From a virus, in the IMG/VR virus record IMGVR_UViG_3300042293_000068, positions 1 to 36,501 of that record: 36,501 nt of DNA; one strand, written 5' to 3'. Positions 1-6,306 of this stretch are shown one piece after another. Within the stretch, counting starts at the first letter, position 1, and each line of letters begins with the position of its first letter. The position numbers were made by a program, and so were the translations under genes. Below the pieces are notes generated by a model. It did not search any database and was not told the origin of the DNA. It saw only the letters and a list, made by a program, of their open reading frames with translations.

Positions 1-30
1 CTTTCAAACAGTCCCATTTCTTTTTAGTTC

Positions 31-771
31 TTAAGTATTAAAAACGCTTTGTAACGCCCGAATTTCAGCAATTGCATCATTAAAATTAAGTATGCCATGC
101 CTGTACTTTACGCGTATGTGATTGGCTTTTAAATAGGTTGCATAAGCCTGTTCTTTTGTATCAAAGTAGCCAAGGGTAACTACTTCGGGTGTTATTCCTA
201 TCTGCGCCCGCCATTTACCGTACTTATCAAACCATGCAACGCCTGTATATCCTGATTTGTTTCGTGCGCTGAACTTTCTTTCTACTGTAAATGGCTTTGG
301 CTTTCTTGCCCTGCGATGTGCTATTGCCTGTTTATTAAGCAATGCGCGTTCTGTATCCCACCAACGGTTAGCCGCTTCAATAGGGTTATCTATCCAATGT
401 TGTACCCATCTTTCCCTAGTGGCTATGCCGCCCATCATGGTATCAACGGGCATACCACCACGGGCTATGTTCCAACCTATGCGGTTAGTAGGTCTTAACA
501 ATCCTTCTATGCGTTCGCAATATTCACGCGTATCGGCTATTAAAACTATTTCATAGATAAGGTTGTGATGTTTACGAATAGCACGGTTGACCACGGCGCA
601 ATTGGCATCAGGGTTATGGCGTGATGCGCTTTGATGGGCAACCCATCTTTCACGCGCCAACTTGTTCGTAATACCTATATAGCCTTGCTTGGTAATGTCG
701 GTGTGTTCGGGTTTGTGTATCCAATAAACAACACTTGCGCCTTTGGGTTGGTGTTCAGTTCCTATTTGCAT
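31..771 (-). CDS. GIY-YIG endonuclease fused to an AP2 DNA-binding domain
   Basis: Predicted homing-type or accessory DNA endonuclease of 246 residues. The N-terminal half has the GIY-YIG signature as VYWI (15-18) and GYIG (30-33), an Arg-rich helix RERW (40-43), a Glu (E89) and the closing pattern GWN (99-101) followed by GG (105-106). From about residue 172 a second domain begins NKSGYTGVAW and continues with KWRAQI and LGYFDTKEQA, which is the AP2 beta-sheet DNA-binding fold. AP2 domains in phages are usually attached to HNH nucleases, so the GIY-YIG pairing is less common. It overlaps the upstream HNH gene by 17 bp. If the genome closes on itself it is the last gene before the TerS promoter region. 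The nuclease family is well supported; the homing role is inferred. Confidence 0.85.
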   Translation of the reverse strand: MQIGTEHQPKGASVVYWIHKPEHTDITKQGYIGITNKLARERWVAHQSASRHNPDANCAVVNRAIRKHHNLIYEIVLIADTREYCERIEGLLRPTNRIGWNIARGGMPVDTMMGGIATRERWVQHWIDNPIEAANRWWDTERALLNKQAIAHRRARKPKPFTVERKFSARNKSGYTGVAWFDKYGKWRAQIGITPEVVTLGYFDTKEQAYATYLKANHIRVKYRHGILNFNDAIAEIRALQSVFNT

Positions 772-1186
772 TTGTCACCATATACGCGTAATCGTTCTTT
801 GTGTAGTCTTTTGCACCATCTTGGGCGTAGTGCCTGTAGATTCCCTGCTTTTCTAGCCCTGATTTTTGGCTATGGCAATTGTGGCAAAGGGATTGGAATA
901 TGTTGCGGCTGAACGCATGGCTACCTATGTGTTTCCATGCAAACAGATGGTCTATGTGCTTTGCTAATGCCACTATGTTGCGTGATAGGCAACCTTGGCA
1001 TAGGGGTTGTTTGCTTATCTGTACTGCCCTAATGCTTTTCCATAATGGCGTTTGGTATGCGCTATCTGTTTCGCGCCTTGCCATATTGTCGATGCCACCA
1101 TGTTCTAAGCAGTAGGTGTTCAACTTACTTCTAGGGTTCTTACACCCTAATGATGAACACTTACCGTTAGTGGGTACTGATGGCAT
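755..1186 (-). CDS. HNH endonuclease, probably packaging-associated
   Basis: A 143-residue HNH nuclease. The core is a zinc-binding pair C63-x2-C66, the HIDH motif at 77-80, an Asn at 95 and a second CxxCH at 101-105. An extra N-terminal zinc knuckle (C10, C15, C26, H29) precedes it. HNH proteins of this size commonly lie beside the terminase genes of HK97-type cos phages and stimulate TerL cleavage. Here the gene would be just upstream of TerS if the two window ends join, which fits that role. Its start codon overlaps the stop of the upstream gene as TAATG. A free-standing homing nuclease is the alternative. Confidence 0.88.
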   Translation of the reverse strand: MPSVPTNGKCSSLGCKNPRSKLNTYCLEHGGIDNMARRETDSAYQTPLWKSIRAVQISKQPLCQGCLSRNIVALAKHIDHLFAWKHIGSHAFSRNIFQSLCHNCHSQKSGLEKQGIYRHYAQDGAKDYTKNDYAYMVTNANRN

Positions 1187-1584
1187 TAGGCTAGAAATCG
1201 TAGTTTATATAGCGTACTGTTTATCAGGTTAGCAATGGTATCTACTTCGTTCTGTAGTTCGCTATCCTGTGGGAATCCTGATGCGCGGCGCAGGGTCGCT
1301 ACTTCTTCTTTAAGGTAGGTTAGGTAGGTTACGGGGTTATTGTCGGGCAATTGGTAATCCGATTGGTACTTGGTCAATAGTCCGTACTTACCTTGGAACG
1401 CTTCTACGAATCCATCTACTAGGTCGCTTACTTCATCGTAATACGCACCCAATGCCATGTGCTGAGAGTAACTTAGGCTTTGAAAATGCAAGATATGCGC
1501 GTTTGTTACGCTATGCAATAGGCACATTACAAACTGCATTACGGGGTCGCTTTGGGCGGCTTCTGCGCGGAATTTAACCATCAT
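1186..1584 (-). CDS. Dps/ferritin-like protein (resembles DUF5856)
   Basis: A 132-residue all-helical protein of the Dps-like ferritin type. Putative ferroxidase ligands H30, H42, D57 and E61 are spaced 12, 15 and 4 residues apart, the same spacing as H51, H63, D78 and E82 of E. coli Dps. The Dps aspartate four residues after the second His is a Gly here (G46), so iron oxidation may be altered. The protein is shorter than bacterial Dps and lacks its C-terminal region. It sits between two HNH genes and is coupled to both (ATGA upstream, TAATG downstream). Possible roles are DNA shielding, iron or peroxide handling, or a purely structural helix bundle. The family call comes from the pattern; the function is inferred. 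Confidence 0.65.
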   Translation of the reverse strand: MMVKFRAEAAQSDPVMQFVMCLLHSVTNAHILHFQSLSYSQHMALGAYYDEVSDLVDGFVEAFQGKYGLLTKYQSDYQLPDNNPVTYLTYLKEEVATLRRASGFPQDSELQNEVDTIANLINSTLYKLRFLA

Positions 1585-1907
1585 AGTCCTTCGGGTAGTG
1601 GTACATCATTAGGCCATAAACCATATTCTTGCAATTTTCGCACCGTTTTCAAATGTGCGGCAAGCCAAATCTTTTGCCGTTCGGCTTTATCCATTTTGCC
1701 GCCTTGGTCTATTTCCATGTGGCATGAATAGCACAAACTGCTAATTAGGTTGTCATCAGCACGGATGCCGCGACCTTTGCCGCCTTGCCAATTAGTGTGG
1801 GCGGCTACTACCGTTCCGTCATCTGCGCCGCAATGTTGGCATGGAATTTCACGGGCATTGCGTAATAAGTCAGAACTACGGATGTATTGGTGCTTTGGGA
1901 ATCTCAT
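1581..1907 (-). CDS. DUF1364-type HNH-like nuclease
   Basis: A 108-residue treble-clef protein resembling the DUF1364 family found in nin-like regions of lambdoid phages. It shows CxxC at 23-26, a central AAH (35-37), the segment GGKGRGIRADDN (42-53) typical of that family, and a closing CYSCH (59-63). The family is thought to act as a DNA nuclease, perhaps in recombination or in resolving branched DNA. It is coupled by ATGA overlaps to its neighbours. The fold assignment is reasonably firm; substrate and timing are unknown. Confidence 0.8.
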   Translation of the reverse strand: MRFPKHQYIRSSDLLRNAREIPCQHCGADDGTVVAAHTNWQGGKGRGIRADDNLISSLCYSCHMEIDQGGKMDKAERQKIWLAAHLKTVRKLQEYGLWPNDVPLPEGL

Positions 1908-2362
1908 TCAATTTCTACTACTAAGTTACCGTTTGATTTTATGTAATTTCTTGTTTTTTGCACATAGCGTTCAAATTCTGCGCGGGTTATGCTTCCCTGT
2001 TGCAAATCAGCATATTCTAGTAATTCCCTAATTGCCTGTATGCCAACGCCATCTAACCCCATCTTTAGGGTTGTTTGATAGCGTATAGCGGCTTTGTGTA
2101 GGCTTTCTTGGGCTTTTTCGCATACGGGTAACACTTCAGGGCCAACCCCGTTCTTAGCCATCATTTCCGCAAGGTTCAGCACATCTACTAAGGTTCGCCA
2201 ATCCTGTACCGTGCCATTACCCTTAATGATTGATTCTAAAGCGGCGTATTCGGTTAGCCTTAACTTGTCTAGCAAATGTCTAGGTGTATAACTAGCCCCA
2301 ACAATGCCATGAGCGATTGGGTCTAACAATGCCCAAAATTTGCGTTTAGTGCGTTTACGCAT
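1904..2362 (-). CDS. Conserved phage protein of unknown function
   Basis: A 152-residue basic, helical protein that starts MRKRTKRK and contains WALLDPIAHG and GVGIQAIRELLEY. I recognise this layout (basic start, WRTL and NLAE helix, C-terminal RYVQKT helix) as a family frequent in phages and prophages of Burkholderiales, but no function is assigned to it. It overlaps the upstream zinc-ribbon gene by 8 bp and the DUF1364 gene by 4 bp. Its main value here is as a host-lineage marker. Confidence 0.8.
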   Translation of the reverse strand: MRKRTKRKFWALLDPIAHGIVGASYTPRHLLDKLRLTEYAALESIIKGNGTVQDWRTLVDVLNLAEMMAKNGVGPEVLPVCEKAQESLHKAAIRYQTTLKMGLDGVGIQAIRELLEYADLQQGSITRAEFERYVQKTRNYIKSNGNLVVEIE

Positions 2363-2537
2363 TTTTACTGTTTTGTCTTAGGTATTTGCCTGTAATGCGC
2401 TTGTTCCAACATGATTGGCAAATCCATTTATGCCCCATGTCTATCCCGCCTTCGGGCGGTTTATCAATATCGCATTTGGTGCAAAGTTTAAACTTGTGAT
2501 TGGCAAACCGTGCGCCAATGTCTATTTGTGGCATCAT
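2355..2537 (-). CDS. Small zinc-ribbon protein
   Basis: A 60-residue protein with two CxxC knuckles, LCTKC at 18-22 and CQSC at 40-43, forming a probable single zinc ribbon. The first ATG at 2537 overlaps the upstream stop as ATGA and is followed by a second ATG. Small zinc ribbons in phage early operons often bind nucleic acid or host proteins, but nothing here indicates a target. Confidence 0.72.
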   Translation of the reverse strand: MMPQIDIGARFANHKFKLCTKCDIDKPPEGGIDMGHKWICQSCWNKRITGKYLRQNSKNA

Positions 2538-2779
2538 GGTTCTAAAGCCCTGTCTTTTTCTTCTGCAAGATGTTGCCGCAATTTGTTAACGCCAACCATT
2601 TCTAGGTCGGCAAATTGTTCATCAGTTAAAACCCCCATGATGCTAATGCCCTCATAAGTTACATCTTCAATGTTTTCAAAATATGCGCCATGTTCATCAC
2701 GTTCGTATGACATTTTGCAAGTAACGGTTTCGCCACCGCCGCCAGTTTCGGCATTAAAGGTAAATTCGTAGTTACTCAT
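2534..2779 (-). CDS. Hypothetical acidic protein
   Basis: An 81-residue protein that I do not recognise. The N-terminal half is predicted beta ([18 protein letters not shown]) and the C-terminal half is an acidic amphipathic helix ending EEKDRALEP. There is no Cys pair, signal peptide or membrane segment. The ATG at 2779 overlaps the stop of a 30-residue ORF upstream (ATGA), and its own stop overlaps the next start, so it is a real member of the operon. Confidence 0.65.
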   Translation of the reverse strand: MSNYEFTFNAETGGGGETVTCKMSYERDEHGAYFENIEDVTYEGISIMGVLTDEQFADLEMVGVNKLRQHLAEEKDRALEP

Positions 2780-2868
2780 ACGGGCGCATCCTCAAAGTTA
2801 TCAGGGTTAAATTTGGGGGTTTTACGCCCCTTATCTTGTGGGTTTGGAAACGGGGGAAAGGGCCACAT
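2776..2868 (-). CDS. Short proline-rich ORF, first gene after an internal promoter
   Basis: A 30-codon ORF that begins [11 protein letters not shown] and ends FEDAPV. Its TGA overlaps the next ATG as ATGA, the coupling used throughout this operon. An AGAAAG purine run lies about 8 nt before the ATG, and the predicted transcription start from the promoter at 2910-2938 falls about 35 nt upstream. The proline-rich start is unusual for noise and argues for a real peptide. Function unknown. Confidence 0.55.
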   Translation of the reverse strand: MWPFPPFPNPQDKGRKTPKFNPDNFEDAPV

Positions 2869-2909
2869 TGTTTGCTTTCTAAAAGACCGTGATGTAACGG
2901 CATAGTTAA

Positions 2910-2938
2910 ATTATAAGATTACTAATACGGTTTTTCAA
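2910..2938 (-). promoter_or_regulatory. Sigma70-type promoter for the left accessory operon
   Basis: Read on the minus strand, TTGAAA (2938-2933) is followed by a 17-bp spacer and a perfect TATAAT (2915-2910), giving a predicted start near 2903. It lies in the only sizeable gap (2869-2946) of the left operon, between two minus-strand genes. It should drive the genes from 2868 to 31 and, if the molecule is closed, could read on towards TerS. Confidence 0.75.
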
Positions 2939-2946
2939 CAAATTGT

Positions 2947-3279
2947 TTATTCCGTTGCTTTTATGCCGTTTCGTTCGTTAGCCGATTCGGTGCGCCATAG
3001 TTCCCCCTTAATTGTCGCCGCGGTCAATTTCCAACGTAACAATTCTTCCTGTTCCACGGCAACCGCCAACCCTTTTAACAATTCGTCATATTCGGGATGG
3101 GCATAGGCTTCGCGTTCTTGTGCCGCCGCGCTTTCGTAACCCATTTCCATTGCTTGCTTCATCAGCAAAGCGCGTTTTACCCGTCTAAATTCATCAAGGT
3201 ATATGCGTTCACTTTTAGCCTTGGCATAATTTGGCGCGTTTTCTAAAATAAAATCTACTGTTTTGTAAGGCGGGTTCAT
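2947..3279 (-). CDS. Hypothetical helical phage protein
   Basis: A 110-residue, largely helical and charged protein with a central Ala/Glu-rich segment (AAAQEREAYAHPEY) and a C-terminal LWRTESANERNGIKATE helix. I recall similar proteins in other betaproteobacterial phages without an assigned function. It overlaps the upstream nuclease gene by 4 bp (ATGA), so the two are co-translated. No membrane segment or catalytic motif is evident. Confidence 0.7.
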   Translation of the reverse strand: MNPPYKTVDFILENAPNYAKAKSERIYLDEFRRVKRALLMKQAMEMGYESAAAQEREAYAHPEYDELLKGLAVAVEQEELLRWKLTAATIKGELWRTESANERNGIKATE

Positions 3280-3542
3280 TTAATAACTCCAATCATTCTT
3301 AGGGCGGCTTCAGGGCTATCAACGCGGGAAAGGGTACTACCGCCCCAATTTTCAAAGAAGTCGGCTTGTAGGGGCGTTAGCCGCCTTTTGTTGGTGCTTT
3401 TAATCTCTACCAAGAATGTATGCCCGCGGTAGCCAACTAAAAGGTCAACGGGTATGCCAATAATCCAAACGTAAGCACCCGCGGCGCGTAGTGCGCTAAC
3501 AATCTGTTCTTGGTTGGCATCAACCCTTGCGGCGTATCGCAT
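3276..3542 (-). CDS. PD-(D/E)XK nuclease, VRR-NUC-like
   Basis: An 88-residue minimal restriction-fold nuclease. The catalytic pattern is D33 in IPVDLLV followed by E46-I-K48 in FLVEIKS, after an N-terminal Q11-E12 helix, and the C-terminal part carries LTPLQADFF. Stand-alone VRR-NUC domains of this length occur in phages beside replication proteins and act on branched or structured DNA. This one sits two genes downstream of the DUF1376-type replication protein, consistent with a Holliday-junction or flap role. Confidence 0.85.
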   Translation of the reverse strand: MRYAARVDANQEQIVSALRAAGAYVWIIGIPVDLLVGYRGHTFLVEIKSTNKRRLTPLQADFFENWGGSTLSRVDSPEAALRMIGVIK

Positions 3543-3732
3543 TTAAATCCTTTTGTTCATTCATTCTTCGCTTTAAATCATCGGCAACCTTTTGACCCCG
3601 TTTAGCGGCAATTTCTTTAATGGTTTTGTTCCACCATTCGATTGCTTCGCCCTTACCTTCTTCTAAATGCTTTTTGCGGTATCGGGCAACCCATTCCCGC
3701 GCTTCGCAATCCTTAAAGTGTTCCATGTCCAT
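3520..3732 (-). CDS. Hypothetical small charged protein
   Basis: A 70-residue highly charged helical protein starting MDMEHFKDCEARE, rich in Lys/Glu, with WVARYRKKH and RGQKVADDLKRRM. ATG at 3732 is chosen; a TTG one codon earlier at 3735 is possible. It overlaps the 40-residue ORF upstream by about 20 bp and the nuclease gene downstream by 23 bp, a compact arrangement typical of this operon. Family not recognised with confidence. Confidence 0.65.
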   Translation of the reverse strand: MDMEHFKDCEAREWVARYRKKHLEEGKGEAIEWWNKTIKEIAAKRGQKVADDLKRRMNEQKDLNAIRRKG

Positions 3733-3835
3733 CAATGTCGCCAGTTAGTTCCAAGGCTTTGCGGATTACCCATTGCGGATAACTAACTCCATCCCGCACC
3801 CTGTCCAATATTCGCATCGCCATTTCGTGTGTCAT
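3713..3835 (-). CDS. Short ORF coupled to the replication gene
   Basis: A 40-residue ORF that begins MTHEMAMRILDRVRDG and contains YPQWVIRKALELTGD. Its ATG overlaps the stop of the replication protein gene as ATGA. The helix-turn-helix-like spacing of the two amphipathic helices resembles small proteins found after DUF1376-type genes in related phages. No function is known. Confidence 0.65.
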   Translation of the reverse strand: MTHEMAMRILDRVRDGVSYPQWVIRKALELTGDIDGHGTL

Positions 3836-4632
3836 GCTTTAGCCCTCAATGCCGCCATCTTTGCCAATACTTCCAACGGGATAGGTGCGGCGCGTTTTGC
3901 ATCTTCTTTTATCTTTTCTAACGCGGGGTCGGGGCGATTGTCCATTGGTACGGTAACGCGGGCAATGTCAGCAGGGTTTTGTTTGGGTGCTACCCAAGCC
4001 GCTTTTAAACCTTGGCTACCTCTACTGCACCATTCTGCTAAAAACTTTTCTAAGGGCCAACCAAGTATTTTTGCTTCATCAATAGCACCATTCAAAACAG
4101 TTTGTGTAATTGGTGCTTTTTTGCTTTTACGCAAGGTTACCCAATCATCCCAAATTTGTTTTGAAACATCTTGAGGGCAAGCAACGCTAGTTGCGCTATC
4201 TTTCTTTTTAGAAGGTGAAGATGTAGATGAAGATGAAGGGGTTGATTTTTGTTTATCCTTTACGATAACCACATGGTTAACCTTCAAGTTAGGATTACCC
4301 CCTAATTTGCCACCTTCAGCGCGTTTTTGTCTTAATTCTTCATCACGAATCATGCGCCTTGAAAAAATTGCGCCGTTATCAATATCGTAAACACCCGCTT
4401 CATGCAATTCATGCAACCAACCTTCTACAACCTCTAAGGCTTCACCAACCATACGGGCAAGGTTGGCGGGTAGGATAACCTTATCTGCAACCTTTAAATA
4501 GCCATAAGGTGAACCTTCGTGCATAAAACAAATCATGTCTATCCATAAACCCCTAGCCCCTGTAGAACATGAACGCAAGGCGGTATCACGCAACCAATCG
4601 CTTGGGTAAAACTGAAATGATGGGCGTTTCAT
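3832..4632 (-). CDS. Replication initiation protein / replisome organiser (DUF1376-like N-terminus)
   Basis: A 266-residue protein. The N-terminal region (1-100) has FYPSDWLRDTALRSCSTGARGLW and the winged-helix layout of DUF1376-type phage replication proteins. A low-complexity Ser/Lys linker (about 130-146) follows, then a C-terminal domain with GWPLEKFLAEWCSRG and GLKAAW like other phage replication proteins. Such proteins bind the phage origin and recruit the host helicase. No phage polymerase, primase or helicase gene is present, so host machinery is probably used. ATG at 4632 is preferred over an upstream candidate at 4656 because it overlaps the upstream HNH stop as ATGA. Confidence 0.85.
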   Translation of the reverse strand: MKRPSFQFYPSDWLRDTALRSCSTGARGLWIDMICFMHEGSPYGYLKVADKVILPANLARMVGEALEVVEGWLHELHEAGVYDIDNGAIFSRRMIRDEELRQKRAEGGKLGGNPNLKVNHVVIVKDKQKSTPSSSSTSSPSKKKDSATSVACPQDVSKQIWDDWVTLRKSKKAPITQTVLNGAIDEAKILGWPLEKFLAEWCSRGSQGLKAAWVAPKQNPADIARVTVPMDNRPDPALEKIKEDAKRAAPIPLEVLAKMAALRAKA

Positions 4633-5033
4633 TTTTTCACCCACCATTCTGCACAAACAGAACCTAAATCATAAATTGTTTGTTCGTTTGGATGATTGAT
4701 ATTTACTTCATGACCAATGAATCCAGCAATTAAAAAATATACTTCATCTTTGTTGCTTGGGCCATCTAGAGGAATTCTTGCAATTAAATCATTAAACTTT
4801 TCTTCATTTTCATGTTGGTCTAAATGACAGTTTTTGCATAAACTAATCAGTTGGCTATTTTCATATTCCCAAACTTGTCGGCCCTTAATATATTGTTTGT
4901 GATGAACATGAAGGGTTGATTTTCCATCCCCACAATACTGGCAACTAAATTCAGCATTGCTTAAAACCTCAAGTCGCTTTTTTTGCCAACGAGGGTCTAA
5001 TAATTGTTCCGCAAAAGTGTTTTTTGTACGCAT
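4629..5033 (-). CDS. HNH endonuclease
   Basis: A 134-residue HNH nuclease of the DPRWQKKRLEVL type. It has C31-x2-C34, the HVHH motif with H44-H45, N59 and the closing CKNCH (66-70). A C-terminal extension rich in aromatic and acidic residues follows. A GGAG Shine-Dalgarno sits 8 nt before the ATG at 5033. Upstream lie two abutting hairpins (5058-5115) that may control translation, a situation known for free-standing homing nucleases of T4. It interrupts the otherwise overlapping gene order between a 65-residue ORF and the replication gene, which supports mobility. Confidence 0.88.
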   Translation of the reverse strand: MRTKNTFAEQLLDPRWQKKRLEVLSNAEFSCQYCGDGKSTLHVHHKQYIKGRQVWEYENSQLISLCKNCHLDQHENEEKFNDLIARIPLDGPSNKDEVYFLIAGFIGHEVNINHPNEQTIYDLGSVCAEWWVKK

Positions 5034-5041
5034 TTAAGCAT

Positions 5042-5115
5042 CTCCGCAAATCTCCCTGAAAAGAAACTGCGGCAGGAGGGGAGTTCTCTTTTCGGTTGGG
5101 TAGCAACTCCCAACC
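5042..5115 (-). promoter_or_regulatory. Tandem hairpins with a loop complementary to the HNH Shine-Dalgarno
   Basis: In the minus-strand transcript, hairpin 1 has a 7-bp perfect stem GGTTGGG/CCCAACC (5115-5109 with 5100-5094, 8-nt loop). Hairpin 2 starts at the next base, with arms 5093-5082 and 5068-5058 (11 bp with one bulged base) and a 13-nt loop CCCCTCCTGCCGC. That loop contains CTCC and CCGC, complementary to GCGGAG at 5047-5042, the ribosome binding site of the HNH gene. It could sequester the site as a pseudoknot. The 5034-5138 gap holds no credible gene. Confidence 0.55.
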
Positions 5116-5138
5116 TAGCCGTGTTTCAAAACATTGTA

Positions 5139-5336
5139 CTAAAGAACCAACATTGTTTGCAAATCTTTGCGTTCCTGATGGGTCATAAAATAATAGTAAC
5201 CTTGCGTGTAATCTTTGTGCAAGTGGTAGCAAATCAGTTGGTACAAAGAATCTTGCATCGATTGATTCGCATACGCAAATGCTAAGTGTTCCATCATCAA
5301 AGATTTGTGATGTAGGTATTTTTCTATTTTTGTCAT
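5139..5336 (-). CDS. Hypothetical His/Tyr-rich small protein
   Basis: A 65-residue helical protein (MTKIEKYLHHKSLMMEH and YHLHKDYTQGYYYFM) that I do not recognise. Its ATG immediately follows the TAA of the upstream zinc protein, consistent with coupled expression. An overlapping longer ORF (4969-5391) was rejected in its favour. The high Tyr, His and Leu content is notable, but no motif is evident. Confidence 0.6.
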   Translation of the reverse strand: MTKIEKYLHHKSLMMEHLAFAYANQSMQDSLYQLICYHLHKDYTQGYYYFMTHQERKDLQTMLVL

Positions 5337-5642
5337 TTACGCCACCTGTAAATTTGTTGATGCAATAGCCGAACCCCTGCGAAAGTTGCATTTACGGCAT
5401 ACGGGTACAACTTCTAACGGTTTGTTGTAATCACGATGGTCATAACATTGTGCTTGGCTACCGCAATCAACGCAAACTAGCGTTTTAACGGGCGCAAGAA
5501 TACCATTTTTTACCGCCTTGTTTACCGCGCTAATAGCCGCCAACCCGCCAGTTCTTTCTGCGGAATGTGTAGAACATGGCAAACAAGTTCGCGCCAAATG
5601 ATGCCTATCTACAATTTCACCGTTACAAAAATTGCAATTCAT
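5337..5642 (-). CDS. Zinc-binding HNH-like / recombination-nuclease-like protein
   Basis: A 101-residue protein with two Cys-pair modules. The first has C3-x2-C6 and C20-x2-C23. The second has C57-x2-C60, the YDHRDY segment (67-72) and VCRKCNFRRG (81-90), matching the beta-beta-alpha metal layout of HNH or endonuclease VII-like proteins. Similar proteins are common in betaproteobacterial phages next to Cro-like genes. It could be a nuclease or a DNA-binding zinc protein; the catalytic His equivalent would be H69. Confidence 0.65.
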   Translation of the reverse strand: MNCNFCNGEIVDRHHLARTCLPCSTHSAERTGGLAAISAVNKAVKNGILAPVKTLVCVDCGSQAQCYDHRDYNKPLEVVPVCRKCNFRRGSAIASTNLQVA

Positions 5643-5821
5643 TTGCGTAACCCCTTTAAAAAGATTTTAGGATGCGCCAACTTAACGGATGCGGGTATTC
5701 CCCTATACATCCAATTGTGTACCCGTTGGGCAGATTGAAAACCAAGGCGTTTAGATAGGATTGTTGCCCCTCCCAACTTGGCAATCAAGGCTTTATCGTC
5801 ATCTATTTGTGTTTTGTTCAT
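5639..5821 (-). CDS. Cro/YdaS-like helix-turn-helix regulator
   Basis: A 60-residue DNA-binding protein. The segment IAKLGGATILSKRLGF then SAQRVHNWMYRGIPASVKL gives the helix-turn-helix of Cro/YdaS-like regulators. It is first in the leftward operon and faces the rightward operon across a 126-bp control region, the position of Cro in lambdoid phages. It probably represses one or both divergent promoters. No CI partner is present, so it more likely times early transcription than controls lysogeny. Confidence 0.82.
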   Translation of the reverse strand: MNKTQIDDDKALIAKLGGATILSKRLGFQSAQRVHNWMYRGIPASVKLAHPKIFLKGLRK

Positions 5822-5822
5822 A

Positions 5823-5879
5823 GTTGCATCTTAGCAACATTTTGCCAATATTTAAACAAATTGTGAAAATATTTTAAAC
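5823..5879. promoter_or_regulatory. Divergent operator region: palindrome and 21-bp-spaced direct repeats
   Basis: GTTGC-N6-GCAAC (5823-5838) forms a palindrome just before the Cro-like start codon. Two near-identical elements, AATATTTAAAC (5847-5857) and AATATTTTAAAC (5868-5879), lie 21 bp apart start to start, which is two helical turns and the same DNA face. These are good candidates for operators of the adjacent regulator. A weak leftward promoter (TTAAAA, 17 bp, TAAATA) overlaps them. Confidence 0.5.
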
Positions 5880-5902
5880 GCGGTGTTGAAATCGCTTATA
5901 CT
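5874..5902 (+). promoter_or_regulatory. Rightward early promoter (candidate)
   Basis: TATACT at 5897-5902 is a 5/6 match to the -10 consensus. A weak -35 (TTAAAC, 5874-5879) lies 17 bp upstream and coincides with the second direct repeat, so a bound regulator would block it. The predicted start near 5909 gives a leader of about 39 nt to the first plus-strand gene. Confidence 0.5.
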
Positions 5903-5947
5903 TAATCATGTTCCAAACTTCTTGGAATCTTTTAGAAAGCAAATCAA

Positions 5948-6118
5948 ATGACAAACTGCAACTGGATGGTTACTTTGGCAAATGCCCAACGCAAGGCTTT
6001 ACTTAACATTGGCTACCCTGTCCAACAAGTAAATGCAATGAGCCTTGCAGATACAACAAAAGAATTGAAATCTATTGGCTACGATTTCAAAGCAAATTCC
6101 CCACTAAAAAACAAATAA
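5948..6118 (+). CDS. Hypothetical first gene of the rightward early operon
   Basis: A 56-residue ORF that begins MTNCNWMVTLANAQRK and contains LNIGYPVQQVNAMSLAD and a C-terminal Lys-rich stretch. An AGAAAG purine run precedes the ATG by about 10 nt. No family recognised. First position in the early operon is where host-takeover peptides are often found, but that is only positional inference. Confidence 0.6.
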   Translation: MTNCNWMVTLANAQRKALLNIGYPVQQVNAMSLADTTKELKSIGYDFKANSPLKNK

Positions 6119-6124
6119 ATAAAC

Positions 6125-6140
6125 GGGGGCTTAGTCCCCC
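6125..6140 (+). terminator. Short G5/C5 hairpin, weak terminator or attenuator
   Basis: GGGGG (6125-6129), a 6-nt loop and CCCCC (6136-6140), followed only by ATTT. The GC stem is strong but the U tract is short, so at most it would attenuate transcription or protect the 3' end of the first early message. Confidence 0.4.
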
Positions 6141-6155
6141 ATTTAAAGATAAAAC

Positions 6156-6302
6156 ATGAAAAAAACTTACATCATTGAATTTAACAGAACGCACCAAGCA
6201 AACGATTGGTCGCGTATTGAATTTACTTCGTTAACAAAAGCCCTTGGTTTTCTTTCGCTTATGGTGAAACAAGGTTGTCATTGCCAAATCTTTAAAGGAT
6301 AA
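6156..6302 (+). CDS. Hypothetical small protein
   Basis: A 48-residue ORF starting MKKTYIIEFNRTHQANDW, with FTSLTKALGFLSLMVKQG and two Cys near the end (CHC). It is separated by 4 bp from the next gene, whose ribosome binding site (AAAGGA) lies in its last codons. No family recognised; the predicted alternation of strands and helix suggests a small alpha/beta fold. Confidence 0.6.
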   Translation: MKKTYIIEFNRTHQANDWSRIEFTSLTKALGFLSLMVKQGCHCQIFKG

Positions 6303-6306
6303 GACC

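Noticed and set aside
4969-5391. Minus-strand open frame of 140 codons
   Set aside because: It overlaps the start of the HNH gene, spans both hairpins and covers a better coupled 65-residue gene in another frame.
5639-5821. Possible lysogeny control region
   Set aside because: Only a Cro-like gene is present; no CI-like repressor, integrase or attachment site was recognised.
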